From NCBI GenBank assembly GCA_001917895.1, contig MNEW01000047.1, forward strand, positions 1,022 through 23,313: a DNA stretch of 22,292 nucleotides, given 5' to 3'. Made by a program: the position numbers and the translations under genes. Shown here in pieces: positions 1-6,766 of the stretch. The stretch comes from Actinobacteria bacterium 13_1_40CM_66_12. Its GTDB lineage: Bacteria; Chloroflexota; Dormibacteria; Dormibacterales; Dormibacteraceae. The notes under the pieces were generated by a model. The model was not told the origin of the DNA, searched no databases, and worked only from the letters and a program-made list of their open reading frames with translations. Position 1 is the stretch's first letter; every line of letters starts with the position of its first letter.

Positions 1-243
1 GTAGTAGTTGACCTGGGAGCGCGCCATGAGGTGCGCTTCGTGCGCGTTCTCGTACACATATCGCGTCTGCATCGCCCGCCTGGCTTGGGCCGGCGCCGTA
101 TACAGGGTCGCGAACACAAGACCGACCCCTGCACCGGTCAGGGCCGACCGGCTGATCAAATAGTGTGGCGCGGGAGGGCCGAGGAAGCCGCGACCGTCCG
201 CAAGGGCATTCCAGCCGATGTCGAGGTGGCCGTCGACGATCAT
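1..243 (-). CDS. Peptidase M19 (membrane dipeptidase-like), N-terminal fragment cut by window edge
   Basis: An open frame of 81 codons runs from an ATG at 243 down to the left edge without a stop. It begins MIVDGHLDIGWNALADGRGF. The His-x-Asp pair at residues 5 and 7 of this opening matches the first zinc ligands of the M19 renal-dipeptidase family, which hydrolyses dipeptides and some amidated or lactone substrates with a binuclear metal site. The stretch after it (GLVFATLYTAP) resembles the next strand of the TIM barrel. The rest of the protein, including the other metal ligands, lies outside the window. The start codon overlaps the TGA of the upstream kinase-like gene (ATGA), so the two were one transcription unit. 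The family call is by recognition of the N-terminus only. Confidence 0.62.
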   Translation of the reverse strand, partial: MIVDGHLDIGWNALADGRGFLGPPAPHYLISRSALTGAGVGLVFATLYTAPAQARRAMQTRYVYENAHEAHLMARSQVNYY

Positions 244-764
244 CGCGCGGCCACCAGCACCGCGCGGCCGGCCGCCTCAACCGGCGCCTCTCCTTCGAAG
301 AAGGCGACGCAGAACGCAGCCGTAAGAGCGTCGCGGTCCTGTTCGGCCCCGGCTCCAAGCGCGCGGCGGCCGTGGACGGTACAACCGCCGGAATCGAGCA
401 TCGTCACGGGCACCGACGCGAGGCCCTCCAGCGGAACTCCGAGCTCCGCCGACGACGCTTCAGTGGCGAACAGGATGTCGGGGCGGATCGTGGCCAGCCC
501 GTACGCAGCATGAGGGCCCCCATGCTCCTTGATCCAGCCTGCATCCCCCAGGTCAAGCGCCAGCAGCGCACCGTTCCGCCTGGCCCCCTCGACCGTAGCC
601 CGGAACTCAGCCTTTCGCGGACCGAAGAGGTGCTTTGCCTGGATGTACACCAGCCCGGCGCCGGACCAGCCGCCATGCCTCGTAGGGGCCGCGAGGGTCG
701 CCTCGCCGCCCAGACGGACTACCCACTCGCAGAAGGCGGTTTGTTCTCCCAGGACGGCAAACAT
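240..764 (-). CDS. PfkB-family carbohydrate kinase-like protein lacking its N-terminal part (possible pseudogene)
   Basis: The 174 codons from ATG 764 read like the middle and end of a ribokinase/PfkB kinase. A 'GAGLVYIQAKHLFGP' strand, then ALDLGDAGW, then RPDILFATEASSAELG (the usual 'D-x-L-x-x-N/T-E-x-E' segment), then VPVTMLDSGG and a C-terminal DALTAAFCVAFFEGEAP helix are in family order. Two things are wrong. Typical members are about 300 residues, so over 100 N-terminal residues, including the GG substrate-binding motif, are missing. The catalytic anion-hole motif GAGD reads QDRD, with only the Asp kept. The frame stays open up to 863 but that part enters the divergent MarR gene and looks non-coding. 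A GGCGGG sequence lies just before ATG 764. It overlaps the downstream dipeptidase start. It is probably decayed, or a non-catalytic relic. Confidence 0.5.
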   Translation of the reverse strand: MFAVLGEQTAFCEWVVRLGGEATLAAPTRHGGWSGAGLVYIQAKHLFGPRKAEFRATVEGARRNGALLALDLGDAGWIKEHGGPHAAYGLATIRPDILFATEASSAELGVPLEGLASVPVTMLDSGGCTVHGRRALGAGAEQDRDALTAAFCVAFFEGEAPVEAAGRAVLVAAR

Positions 765-781
765 TGCCCGCCGAGAATAAC

Positions 782-811
782 TTGGCCCGAATCCCTGTAT
801 TAGGGGATAAT
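782..811 (+). promoter_or_regulatory. Candidate promoter of the marR-MFS operon
   Basis: TTGGCC at 782-787 and GATAAT at 806-811 are 18 bp apart and resemble a sigma-70 type -35/-10 pair. The -10 overlaps the first possible ATG of the MarR gene (810). If this promoter is used, translation would have to start at one of the later in-frame ATGs (825 or 840). This is pattern matching only. Confidence 0.35.
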
Positions 812-1370
812 GAAGTCCTTCACTATGAACCAGAACACCATGAATCAGTCCACTTTGCCCCACGAGCTGGCAACCGACGAGTCAGGCCGGCTTTACAGCG
901 TCCACATGAGGGAGCTGCTGGAGCCCCTGAAGGTGGATATCACCGCGGTGGAGGCCCTGGCCGCGCTCAAGATCGCGGGCCGCTTCCTGCACCTTCTGCA
1001 AGAGCGATGGGCGGAAGCGCATGGCCTGACCGAAGGCCGGATGGGCGTGTTGTTCCGCCTCTATCGATGTGGCGATACGCCGCTGGGTGATCTGGCGGAG
1101 AACCTCGAGTCCACACCTCGAAACATCACCGGGCTGGTCGACCACCTCGAGCGCGACGGCCTGGTCGAACGGGTTCCCGACGTCGAAGACCGGCGTTCGG
1201 TCCGGGCTCGGCTCACCGAAGCCGGCAAGACTCGGATCGAGGCCATCTGGCAAGAAGGAATTGAGCACCAATTCGAGGTGGTACAGGCATTCAGCAAGGA
1301 GGACCTGGCTCAGCTTCGGCATCTATGCCTGAAGCTGGTCGAGAGCGCCAGGAAGGAGTTGGGGAAGTGA
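810..1370 (+). CDS. MarR-family transcriptional regulator
   Basis: This 186-aa protein has the size and order of a MarR winged-helix repressor. An N-terminal dimerisation helix (AALKIAGRFLHLL) is followed by the helix-turn-helix (TPLGDLAENLESTPRNITGL), the wing (DGLVERVPDVEDRRSVRARL, with the typical DxRS/R turn) and a C-terminal dimerisation helix. Such proteins repress themselves and a neighbouring efflux or detoxification gene and are released by small phenolic or lipophilic ligands. It overlaps the MFS exporter start, which makes that exporter the likely target. The start is uncertain: ATGs at 810, 825 and 840 are in frame. An AGGGGA sequence precedes 810 very closely, but a promoter-like -10 overlaps that ATG. 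The ligand cannot be read from the sequence. Confidence 0.9.
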   Translation: MKSFTMNQNTMNQSTLPHELATDESGRLYSVHMRELLEPLKVDITAVEALAALKIAGRFLHLLQERWAEAHGLTEGRMGVLFRLYRCGDTPLGDLAENLESTPRNITGLVDHLERDGLVERVPDVEDRRSVRARLTEAGKTRIEAIWQEGIEHQFEVVQAFSKEDLAQLRHLCLKLVESARKELGK

Positions 1371-2956
1371 TCACGCAAGGACTGTCGCGCAACCGGACGA
1401 TCCTCGCCACCGCGGGCACGATGCTCGCGTTGCTGCTGGCCGCCCTCGACCAGACCATCGTCGGCACCGCCATCCCGCGCATCGTGGCTGACCTGAACGG
1501 GCTGGACCGCCTGGCGTGGGTCACGACCGCATACCTGGTCACCTCGACCACCATGACCCCGATCGCCGGCAAGCTCGGCGACCTGTTCGGGCGCAAGCCA
1601 TTCCTGCTGGCGGGGATGATCGGCTTCGTCGTCGCCTCAGCTTTTTGCGGGCTGTCTCAGGACATGACACAGCTGATCGTGTTCCGCGGCGTCCAGGGCG
1701 TCTTCGGCGGTGTGCTGTCCGCCACGGTCTTCACCGTCATCGGCGACCTCTTCCCGCCCGAGAACCGCGGCCGCGTGCAGGGCCTTTTCGGCGCTGTTTT
1801 CGGCCTGAGCTCGATCGTCGGCCCGACTGCCGGCGGGTTCATCACCGACCACTGGAGCTGGAGATGGGTCTTCGAGGTCAACATCCCTGTCGGCATCGTC
1901 GCCGTGGCGGTGGTGCTCGCAGGCCTTCCTTACGTTCGCTCGAAGGCTTCGTGGCGCGACATCGACTTCTGGGGCGCGCTGACCCTGGCCGCCGGAGTGG
2001 TGCCCCTCCTCATCGCTCTTTCCATCACCCGCGACCACGCATGGACCTCGCCTCAGGTGGTCGGCCTGCTCGCCTTTGCAGCGGCAATGCTGGCCACGTT
2101 CGTTTTCGTCGAGGGCCGGGTCGCGCAGCCGATCGTGCCCCTCGAGCTATTCAAGAACCCAACCTTCACGGTGTCGATGATCGTCGGCTTCCTGACCGCG
2201 TTCGGCATGTTCGGCTCGATCCTCTTCACGCCGCTCGTCTTCCAGGGCGTGCTCGGTATCAGCGCCACGAACTCCGGCGCGCTGATCACTCCGATGATGT
2301 TCGGCCTGCTGGGCGCCAGCACGCTGACCGGGTTCGTGATGCGCAGGATCAAGTACTACAGATACCTCGGCACCCTCGGCGTCGTGATCATGATCGGAGG
2401 CATGTACCTCCTCTCGTTGATCGCACCGGGCATGGCCGAATGGCGCGTCGTCGCCGCGCTCATCGTGGTTGGGCTTGGACTCGGCGTCACGTTCCCGCTG
2501 TACCTGACCGCAGTTCAGGTCGCATTGCCACGCAAGCACATGGGCGTCGCATCGAGCCAGATCCAGTTCTGGCGCAACCTGGGCGGCACTGTCGGCAGCT
2601 CGATCCTGGGCGCGGTCCTTGCCAACCGCCTGCCGGACTACCTCAACACGAGAGTTGCGGCGCTGCACCTCCCGCCCCAGGTACTGAGCCACCTGCCCTC
2701 TGGCGGAGCCAACTCGATCCTGCAGCCTGGCGCACTCGCTCAGCTGCCGGCATCGGTGGCGAACGCCATCCGCTTCGCCCTGGCTGACACCCTGCACGAC
2801 ATCTACCTGTTCGCGGGACTGGTCCTGATCGTGGCCCTGGTCTCGACCGTTTTCCTGAAAGAGGTACCCCTCAGCAGCGCCCCCAGCCGTACCGGCTTCG
2901 CCGATCCGGTGCCCGAGGATGACGCGGCGGAGTCGCGCGAGGCCGTGCCCGTCTAA
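1367..2956 (+). CDS. MFS drug exporter, DHA2 (EmrB/QacA, 14-TM) family
   Basis: The protein has 529 aa when started at GTG 1367. That start overlaps the MarR stop (GTGA) and has GGAAGGAG 8 nt upstream. An ATG at 1325 is in frame but lies inside marR. Family motifs are visible: LDQTIVGTAIPRI in TM1 (DHA2 motif D1), GKLGDLFGRK (motif A, loop 2-3), FRGVQGVFGG (motif B) and GPTAGGFITDHWSWRW (motif C, antiporter). Hydrophobic segments continue to a last TM (IYLFAGLVLIVALVSTVFL) followed by a polar tail, as expected for 14 helices. DHA2 proteins are proton-coupled exporters of lipophilic or cationic compounds in the inner membrane. A long loop near the C-terminal end (RVAALHLPPQVLSHLPSGG) is typical of these exporters in actinobacterial and chloroflexal relatives. 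Expression is presumably controlled by the coupled MarR protein. The substrate is unknown. Confidence 0.92.
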   Translation: MITQGLSRNRTILATAGTMLALLLAALDQTIVGTAIPRIVADLNGLDRLAWVTTAYLVTSTTMTPIAGKLGDLFGRKPFLLAGMIGFVVASAFCGLSQDMTQLIVFRGVQGVFGGVLSATVFTVIGDLFPPENRGRVQGLFGAVFGLSSIVGPTAGGFITDHWSWRWVFEVNIPVGIVAVAVVLAGLPYVRSKASWRDIDFWGALTLAAGVVPLLIALSITRDHAWTSPQVVGLLAFAAAMLATFVFVEGRVAQPIVPLELFKNPTFTVSMIVGFLTAFGMFGSILFTPLVFQGVLGISATNSGALITPMMFGLLGASTLTGFVMRRIKYYRYLGTLGVVIMIGGMYLLSLIAPGMAEWRVVAALIVVGLGLGVTFPLYLTAVQVALPRKHMGVASSQIQFWRNLGGTVGSSILGAVLANRLPDYLNTRVAALHLPPQVLSHLPSGGANSILQPGALAQLPASVANAIRFALADTLHDIYLFAGLVLIVALVSTVFLKEVPLSSAPSRTGFADPVPEDDAAESREAVPV

Positions 2957-3040
2957 AAAAGCGCCACCTCCACTTTTTTGCCAAGCGCGTTAAAATCGCC
3001 CCCGCAACGCTAGAGGGGGTAGACCGGTCAACTTCGTCCG

Positions 3041-3069
3041 GGCCTCTGAGCGACTTTCATGGGGAGGCC
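3041..3069 (+). promoter_or_regulatory. Leader with hairpin covering the ribosome site of the zinc-ribbon gene
   Basis: The 118-bp gap 2957-3074 has an AT-rich inverted repeat right after the MFS stop (A6G at 2955-2961, CT6 at 2973-2979), a -10-like TAAAAT at 2991-2996 without a good -35, and a CCCCC/GGGGG pair (2999-3003, 3015-3019). GGCCTC at 3041-3046 can pair with GAGGCC at 3064-3069, which contains most of the GGGGAGG ribosome site for GTG 3075. This would allow expression control by folding. The stem is only 6 bp with a 17-nt loop, so it may be chance. Confidence 0.25.
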
Positions 3070-3074
3070 AGACG

Positions 3075-3359
3075 GTGAGTTTCTCGGACAGGACGTTGCA
3101 ATGCCGTGACTGTGGGCGCGATTTCATCTTCACGGCCGGGGAGCAGGAGTTCTATCAGTCGCGGGGGCTGCAGAACGAGCCACGGCGGTGTCCGGAGTGC
3201 CGGGCGGCTCGCCGCTCGTCAGAGGGCAACGGGCGCGCGCGCGTGATGCACGACGTGATCTGCTCCAACTGCGGGAAGCAGACGCAGGTGCCGTTCGTGC
3301 CCACCGGGGCGCGACCGGTTTATTGCCTGGACTGCTTCCAGACGGTGGGTCGCCGCTAG
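3075..3359 (+). CDS. Small zinc-ribbon protein (two CxxC...CxxC ribbons)
   Basis: This 94-aa protein holds two four-cysteine ribbons. The first is CRDCGRDF...CPECRAARR (zinc-ribbon domain with an F-I-F-T-A-G-E-Q-E-F-Y stretch between the knuckles). The second is CSNCGKQTQVPFVP...PVYCLDCF. The first half matches the 'probable zinc-ribbon' family (zf-trcl type, often annotated as CxxC-domain protein), and the second matches the CxxC-x17-CxxC small ribbons found next to it in Chloroflexota and related phyla. The role is not known; binding of nucleic acid or the ribosome is a common guess. The start is GTG 3075 with GGGGAGG 7 nt upstream. The basic stretch RRSSEGNGRARV links the ribbons. It is a stand-alone gene downstream of the exporter, followed by palindromic repeats. 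Confidence 0.85.
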   Translation: MSFSDRTLQCRDCGRDFIFTAGEQEFYQSRGLQNEPRRCPECRAARRSSEGNGRARVMHDVICSNCGKQTQVPFVPTGARPVYCLDCFQTVGRR

Positions 3360-3370
3360 CCCGAAACCGG

Positions 3371-3400
3371 ATTCCGCACGTTTGGATCCAAACGTGCGCA
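3371..3400. repeat. Palindromic dispersed repeat, copy 1 (perfect 24-bp palindrome)
   Basis: Positions 3375-3398 form a perfect palindrome whose left arm is CGCACGTTTGGA. It is flanked by ATTC on the left and CA on the right. It lies 15 bp after the zinc-ribbon stop, between convergent genes. It shares its core (CGTTTGG-NN-CCAAACG) and flanks with a copy at 14764-14792 and its left half with 3413-3429. There is no U-tract, so it is not a classical terminator. Confidence 0.75.
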
Positions 3401-3412
3401 TGAAGACCAGTA

Positions 3413-3429
3413 ATTCCGCACGTTTGGGG
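3413..3429. repeat. Palindromic dispersed repeat, half copy
   Basis: ATTCCGCACGTTTGG at 3413-3427 is an exact 15-bp direct repeat of 3371-3385, the left half of the nearby palindrome. The right half is not preserved here; the sequence continues GGCAAGAAGCG. It looks like a partial or decayed second unit. The rest of the gap up to the cyclase stop at 3456 shows nothing else. Confidence 0.65.
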
Positions 3430-3455
3430 CAAGAAGCGCGAAATGCGCTAGCGGG

Positions 3456-4241
3456 CTAGGCCAGCGCGATCGGGCGCACGGGAGATCCCGTGGCGCCCCG
3501 CATCTTCAGCGGCAGGCACACGAACGCGAACTCGTACACCCGCGCCGCCGCCAGCTCCTCGAGGTTGAGGTTCTCGATGATCGGGATCCCCGCCCGGACG
3601 AGAAGCAGCATGTGTCCGGGGAGCGTTACCCCGAGCTCTGGGTCCGGCGGCCCGATGACGTCCCAGGCCATGTTGTCGGCGCCGACGGCGCGCACAGCTC
3701 GATCCGTCAGCCAGCGCGAACCACCGGCGCTGACGCCGGCCGCGTGCAAGTACTGCGGAGCGTCATCCCAAAGGGCGCCGTAGCCGGTGCGGACCAGGAC
3801 GACATCCCCGGCGCGCACCTCCACCCCGCTCACGCTGGCGGCCTGCTCGAGCTCTTGTCGTGTGATCGAGTGGTCGGGCGGCAAGCGCTGGTCGCGACCG
3901 ACGTCGAGCAGAACGCCGCGACCGACCAGCGGTTCGAGTGTGTCGATGCCATGGATTCGAAAGCCGACCGATGTCTGGACTCCCGAGTCGACGTGGACTC
4001 CGCCGTGCAGGAGCATGTTCTCGGCCTGGTGAGCGAGGGCGTCGATGTGAGTGCCCGAGTGCTCGGGCATGACTACTAGACCCGAAGCGCTCGTCCTCGC
4101 CTCGGGTGCGCCGCGCGCGTGGTGGCGGTGCAGGAAGTAGTTGAAGCCTGGAGCGTGAGCCGGGTGCGTTGGCGCGCCGGCGAACCTTGGCTGTTCGAGA
4201 TCGAAGACCCGGGCGGCGCCTAAAGCGTCGAGGAGGCCTTG
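3456..4241 (-). CDS. Cyclase-superfamily protein (kynurenine formamidase/KynB-like metal hydrolase)
   Basis: From GTG 4241 the protein has 261 aa. The family signature HSGTHIDALAH (His61, His65, Asp67, His71) gives the metal-binding and catalytic residues of the PF04199 'putative cyclase' family, whose characterised members are arylformamidases and polyketide cyclases. Also typical are FDLEQPRFAG near the start, GDVVLVRTGY in the core and the C-terminal IPIIENLNLEEL and VCLPLKMRGATGSPVRPIA. The frame is open up to 4367, but that part overlaps the infA-like gene and reads as low-complexity shadow, so a start just after the infA stop is preferred. AAAGAG touches the GTG, so translational coupling is likely. 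Substrate is unknown; no other tryptophan-degradation gene is in the window. Confidence 0.82.
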   Translation of the reverse strand, partial: QGLLDALGAARVFDLEQPRFAGAPTHPAHAPGFNYFLHRHHARGAPEARTSASGLVVMPEHSGTHIDALAHQAENMLLHGGVHVDSGVQTSVGFRIHGIDTLEPLVGRGVLLDVGRDQRLPPDHSITRQELEQAASVSGVEVRAGDVVLVRTGYGALWDDAPQYLHAAGVSAGGSRWLTDRAVRAVGADNMAWDVIGPPDPELGVTLPGHMLLLVRAGIPIIENLNLEELAAARVYEFAFVCLPLKMRGATGSPVRPIALA

Positions 4242-4248
4242 CACCTCT

Positions 4249-4545
4249 TTATTCGCGGTAGCGGTAAACGATCCGGCCGCGCGTGAGGTCGTAAGGCGAC
4301 AGCTCGACGCGGATCCGATCTCCCGGTGTAATGCGGATGAAGTAGCGGCGCATCCGACCCGCCGCATATGCGATCAGCTTGTGTCCGTTTTCGAGCTCGA
4401 CCTCGAACATCGCATTCGGCAATGCCTGCGAGACCACCGCGTCCATCACGACCGCCTGTTCTTTCTGGTCACCGTCGTCGCGATCCGGTTTGCGCACTTT
4501 CTCCGGGCGGCGCGGACCGCGGCGCTGACTCTTGTTCTTGCCCAA
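4249..4545 (-). CDS. infA: Translation initiation factor IF-1 with basic N-terminal extension
   Basis: Residues about 28-98 are a complete IF-1 S1-like OB fold, with [20 protein letters not shown] followed by [20 protein letters not shown] and the invariant end [18 protein letters not shown]-1 binds the A site of the 30S subunit during initiation. The protein is 98 aa; normal IF-1 is about 72. The extra N-terminus ([21 protein letters not shown]) is strongly basic. The start is TTG 4545, poorly preceded by any ribosome site. Starting at Met34 would remove the first beta strand, so at least part of the extension is translated. It is not in a ribosomal-protein operon here; it sits between DUF1028 (13 nt upstream) and the cyclase gene, so it may be a second, specialised IF-1 copy. 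Confidence 0.88.
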   Translation of the reverse strand: MGKNKSQRRGPRRPEKVRKPDRDDGDQKEQAVVMDAVVSQALPNAMFEVELENGHKLIAYAAGRMRRYFIRITPGDRIRVELSPYDLTRGRIVYRYRE

Positions 4546-4558
4546 GTCGCGTGAAAGT

Positions 4559-5476
4559 CTACTTGGAGCCGACTGTAGCGGCGAGTCGCGCCTCTATGGC
4601 CTTGGCGAGATCGGCCGGCACTCTGTCCACCATGGCCAGCCGTCGCAGCGTCTCGACCCAGCGTTCGCCCTTGTCGCGCACGACGCCGGCCATCAGATCG
4701 CAGCCACGATCGAGGTCGCCGCTGATCGCCATCTCGAGCCCGGTCCAGAACCGGATCTCGACCAGCTCGGGCGCCATCCTGATCGCCTCTTCAGCCTTCG
4801 CGTTGGCGGCGGCCTTGTCACCGGAGTCCGATATGCGGTCCGCGTCCGACATGGCCATGTACGCGCGCTTGATGCGGAGCAGGCGGCGCAGCTCGGGCAG
4901 CGGCTCGGGGGCGTCTTCGACCCGCAGGTCGATGAGCCGATCCACCCAGGGGCGACCGGTTCCGGTTGCGGCGACCACCACCATCGCCGCGGATTGCTTG
5001 CCTCGGATGTCGCCGCCCTCAGCCTCGGCGGCCTCGAGCGCGGCCATCATCCGCTCGGCGAGCGGAGCATCGGTGGAGAGGTAGGCGTCGGCCATCGCAT
5101 CCCACACCGTGTCCTTCTCCATCAGGTTGGCCTGGCAGCTGAACCCGTCGCCGGCTCGGTGCCCGGCTGCGGGTATGCACTTGGTGCCGGTATGGGCGGC
5201 CGCAAGGCCTGCCGCATCGACGATGGCGCACTGCCGCACGTCGGCTTGTGGATCGCCGGAGGTGAGCGCCTTCAGGGCCTGCTCCGCGGTGTAGCCCGCC
5301 TGCAGCAGCTCGAGGCCAAGGGGTCCGTAGCTGATGTTGACCTGCGATTGCGTCGCCACCGCTCCAACGCCGGCCAGTGCCCATGGCACCGCGGGGCTGA
5401 CCTGGAAATAATGCGATTGCACGGCGACGCCGAACTCACCGGTCTGCTTGTCGCGCGCGACGATGGAGTAAGTCAC
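4559..5476 (-). CDS. DUF1028 family protein (Ntn-hydrolase-like fold)
   Basis: The 305-aa protein opens with [20 protein letters not shown], the hallmark of DUF1028, then [20 protein letters not shown] and [30 protein letters not shown], and the conserved [19 protein letters not shown]. These cover the whole domain (residues about 1-215). The fold is related to N-terminal nucleophile hydrolases, but no enzyme activity is firmly established. Residues about 215-305 form a helical tail ([24 protein letters not shown]) that resembles a tetratricopeptide-like pair, also seen in other family members. Start is GTG 5476. The gene heads the DUF1028 > infA > cyclase set and is divergent from the F420-type gene starting 24 bp away, so the two promoters must overlap each other's coding start. 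Confidence 0.85.
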   Translation of the reverse strand: MTYSIVARDKQTGEFGVAVQSHYFQVSPAVPWALAGVGAVATQSQVNISYGPLGLELLQAGYTAEQALKALTSGDPQADVRQCAIVDAAGLAAAHTGTKCIPAAGHRAGDGFSCQANLMEKDTVWDAMADAYLSTDAPLAERMMAALEAAEAEGGDIRGKQSAAMVVVAATGTGRPWVDRLIDLRVEDAPEPLPELRRLLRIKRAYMAMSDADRISDSGDKAAANAKAEEAIRMAPELVEIRFWTGLEMAISGDLDRGCDLMAGVVRDKGERWVETLRRLAMVDRVPADLAKAIEARLAATVGSK

Positions 5477-5500
5477 TGCGCCCTATCGTAATTGGTGACC

Positions 5501-5878
5501 ATGGCCTACTACCGCAAGCCCGGCTGGTTCACCAGCACCATCTTCAACCCCGCCGTTGCGGCGATGACTCGAGCCGGGATCAGCGTGTGGGGCTCGCGCG
5601 TGCTGCGCGTGCGTGGGCGGAAATCCGGCGAATGGCGTAGCGCGCCGGTCAACCTCTTGACGTACGAGGGGCAGAAATATCTTGTCGCACCGCGCGGCCT
5701 CACGCAGTGGGTGCGCAACATGCGCGAGGCCGGCGGGGGTGAGCTCATGCTGGGAAGCCGGATCGAGCGCTTTCGCGCCCACGAGATCCCGGACGATCAG
5801 AAGATCCCGATCCTCCGCGCCTATCTCAAGAGATGGAAGGCGGAGGTTGGCATCTTCTTCGGCGGGGTGAGTCCCTAG
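5501..5878 (+). CDS. Deazaflavin (F420)-dependent nitroreductase family protein
   Basis: From ATG 5501 the protein has 125 aa, the normal length for the Ddn-like split-barrel family (PF04075). Visible motifs are RVRGRKSGEWRSAPVNLL (the 'GRKSG' cofactor-phosphate loop), YLVAPRGLTQWVRNM (usually 'G..p..P.W..Nl') and a GELMLGSR strand. Family members use reduced F420 to reduce quinones or nitro compounds, or simply bind it. In-frame TTG 5492 and GTG 5495 are alternative starts; no good ribosome site is seen for any. The presence of this family suggests the host makes F420 (inference). It is a single gene, converging with the acyltransferase gene, 6 bp between stops. Confidence 0.8.
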   Translation: MAYYRKPGWFTSTIFNPAVAAMTRAGISVWGSRVLRVRGRKSGEWRSAPVNLLTYEGQKYLVAPRGLTQWVRNMREAGGGELMLGSRIERFRAHEIPDDQKIPILRAYLKRWKAEVGIFFGGVSP

Positions 5879-5884
5879 CCTGTC

Positions 5885-6766
5885 TCATTCCTGATACGCG
5901 GGCTCTCGCGGCGCCAGCGCTCGCCAGCGCTCGATCCAACCGCCCTGGATCTCAGGCTGTCTGGGTTCGGCGGCCAGCGCCCGGACCGCCTTCTCCACCC
6001 GAGCGGTGAACTCTCGCGAGCCTTCCTTTGGCTCCGGGGACATCGGCTTTCCAATTCTCACCCGCGCAGGACTGGGCAGCGGCAGCTTCTGGCCCCTCGG
6101 CATGATCTGGTAGGCCCCGCGAATGTGCATGGGGACGACAGGGGTCCCGGTTTCGTTGGCGAGGTGGCCCACGCCGGGCTTGAACTCCTGGATGCGGCCG
6201 TCGGGGGATCGGCTGCCCTCAGGAAACAGAACCAGGTTCCATCCCGATTTGAGCAGCCGGCTCGAGGCGTTGAGCTGAGCTTGGGCGCCGCCGGTGCGGG
6301 AGAACGGAAACGTGTTCAGGAACAGGCTCACGATGTTGCCTAGCAGGGGGCGCTTGAACCAGTAATCCGCGGCGGCCGCGACCACGGTGCGGTCCCGCGC
6401 GCGGTCCGAAAGCGCATGAAGGATGAGCGAGGTGTCCGCGTGGCTCGAGTGGTTGGCCGCGAAGATCACCGGTCGCTCTAGCTCCCGCACCCACTCGCGT
6501 CCCTCGACTTTGGGATGGGCCATGACCTCCGTGAAGGGGAGCAACAGGCCGTGCTGGATGAGCCAGCGCAGGGTGCGCACCGGCTCCTGCCGCGCCCAGC
6601 CGAGGTCGCTCGGTGGCGCGGGCACGACGGCGCCTTGCTCGGGCCAGCTGTGCGGGCGGGGCGTGTCCCAGTGCCAACCGCGCCGCACTCGCGTCACGTC
6701 CTCGGTGATACGTCCGACGGTTCCGAGGAGCCCGCTGAGCCCACCCTCTCCCGAGTACCAGGTCAC
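5885..6766 (-). CDS. Lysophospholipid (1-acylglycerol-3-phosphate) acyltransferase-like, PlsC family
   Basis: The 293-aa protein carries the acyltransferase block I NHSSHAD (His106 and Asp111, the catalytic HxxxxD pair), block II FSRTGG and block III FPEGSRS (181-187), then FKPGVGHLANETGTPVVPMHI. Such enzymes transfer an acyl chain to a lysophospholipid or similar alcohol at the membrane. The N-terminal 95 residues are longer than in PlsC and contain one hydrophobic stretch (LRWLIQHGLLLPF). GTG 6766 overlaps the lipoprotein stop (GTGA). It is the last gene of the five-gene operon starting at 12513, which suggests it loads or uses a modified acyl chain or alcohol made by the upstream enzymes (inference). 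Confidence 0.85.
   Translation of the reverse strand: MTWYSGEGGLSGLLGTVGRITEDVTRVRRGWHWDTPRPHSWPEQGAVVPAPPSDLGWARQEPVRTLRWLIQHGLLLPFTEVMAHPKVEGREWVRELERPVIFAANHSSHADTSLILHALSDRARDRTVVAAAADYWFKRPLLGNIVSLFLNTFPFSRTGGAQAQLNASSRLLKSGWNLVLFPEGSRSPDGRIQEFKPGVGHLANETGTPVVPMHIRGAYQIMPRGQKLPLPSPARVRIGKPMSPEPKEGSREFTARVEKAVRALAAEPRQPEIQGGWIERWRALAPREPAYQE

Noticed and set aside
765..863. Upstream extension of the PfkB-like frame
   Set aside because: It overlaps the MarR promoter and coding start and does not resemble a kinase N-terminus.
1516..2787. Long open frame on the plus strand inside the MFS exporter
   Set aside because: It is an overlapping frame of the 14-TM exporter and has Arg/Pro/His-rich shadow composition without motifs.
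2955..2979. A6G...CT6 inverted repeat after the MFS stop as an intrinsic terminator
   Set aside because: The stem is almost all A-T, with no GC-rich part before the T-run; it is weak as a terminator.
4242..4367. N-terminal extension of the cyclase gene
   Set aside because: It lies within the infA-like gene in another frame and has no similarity to the family start.
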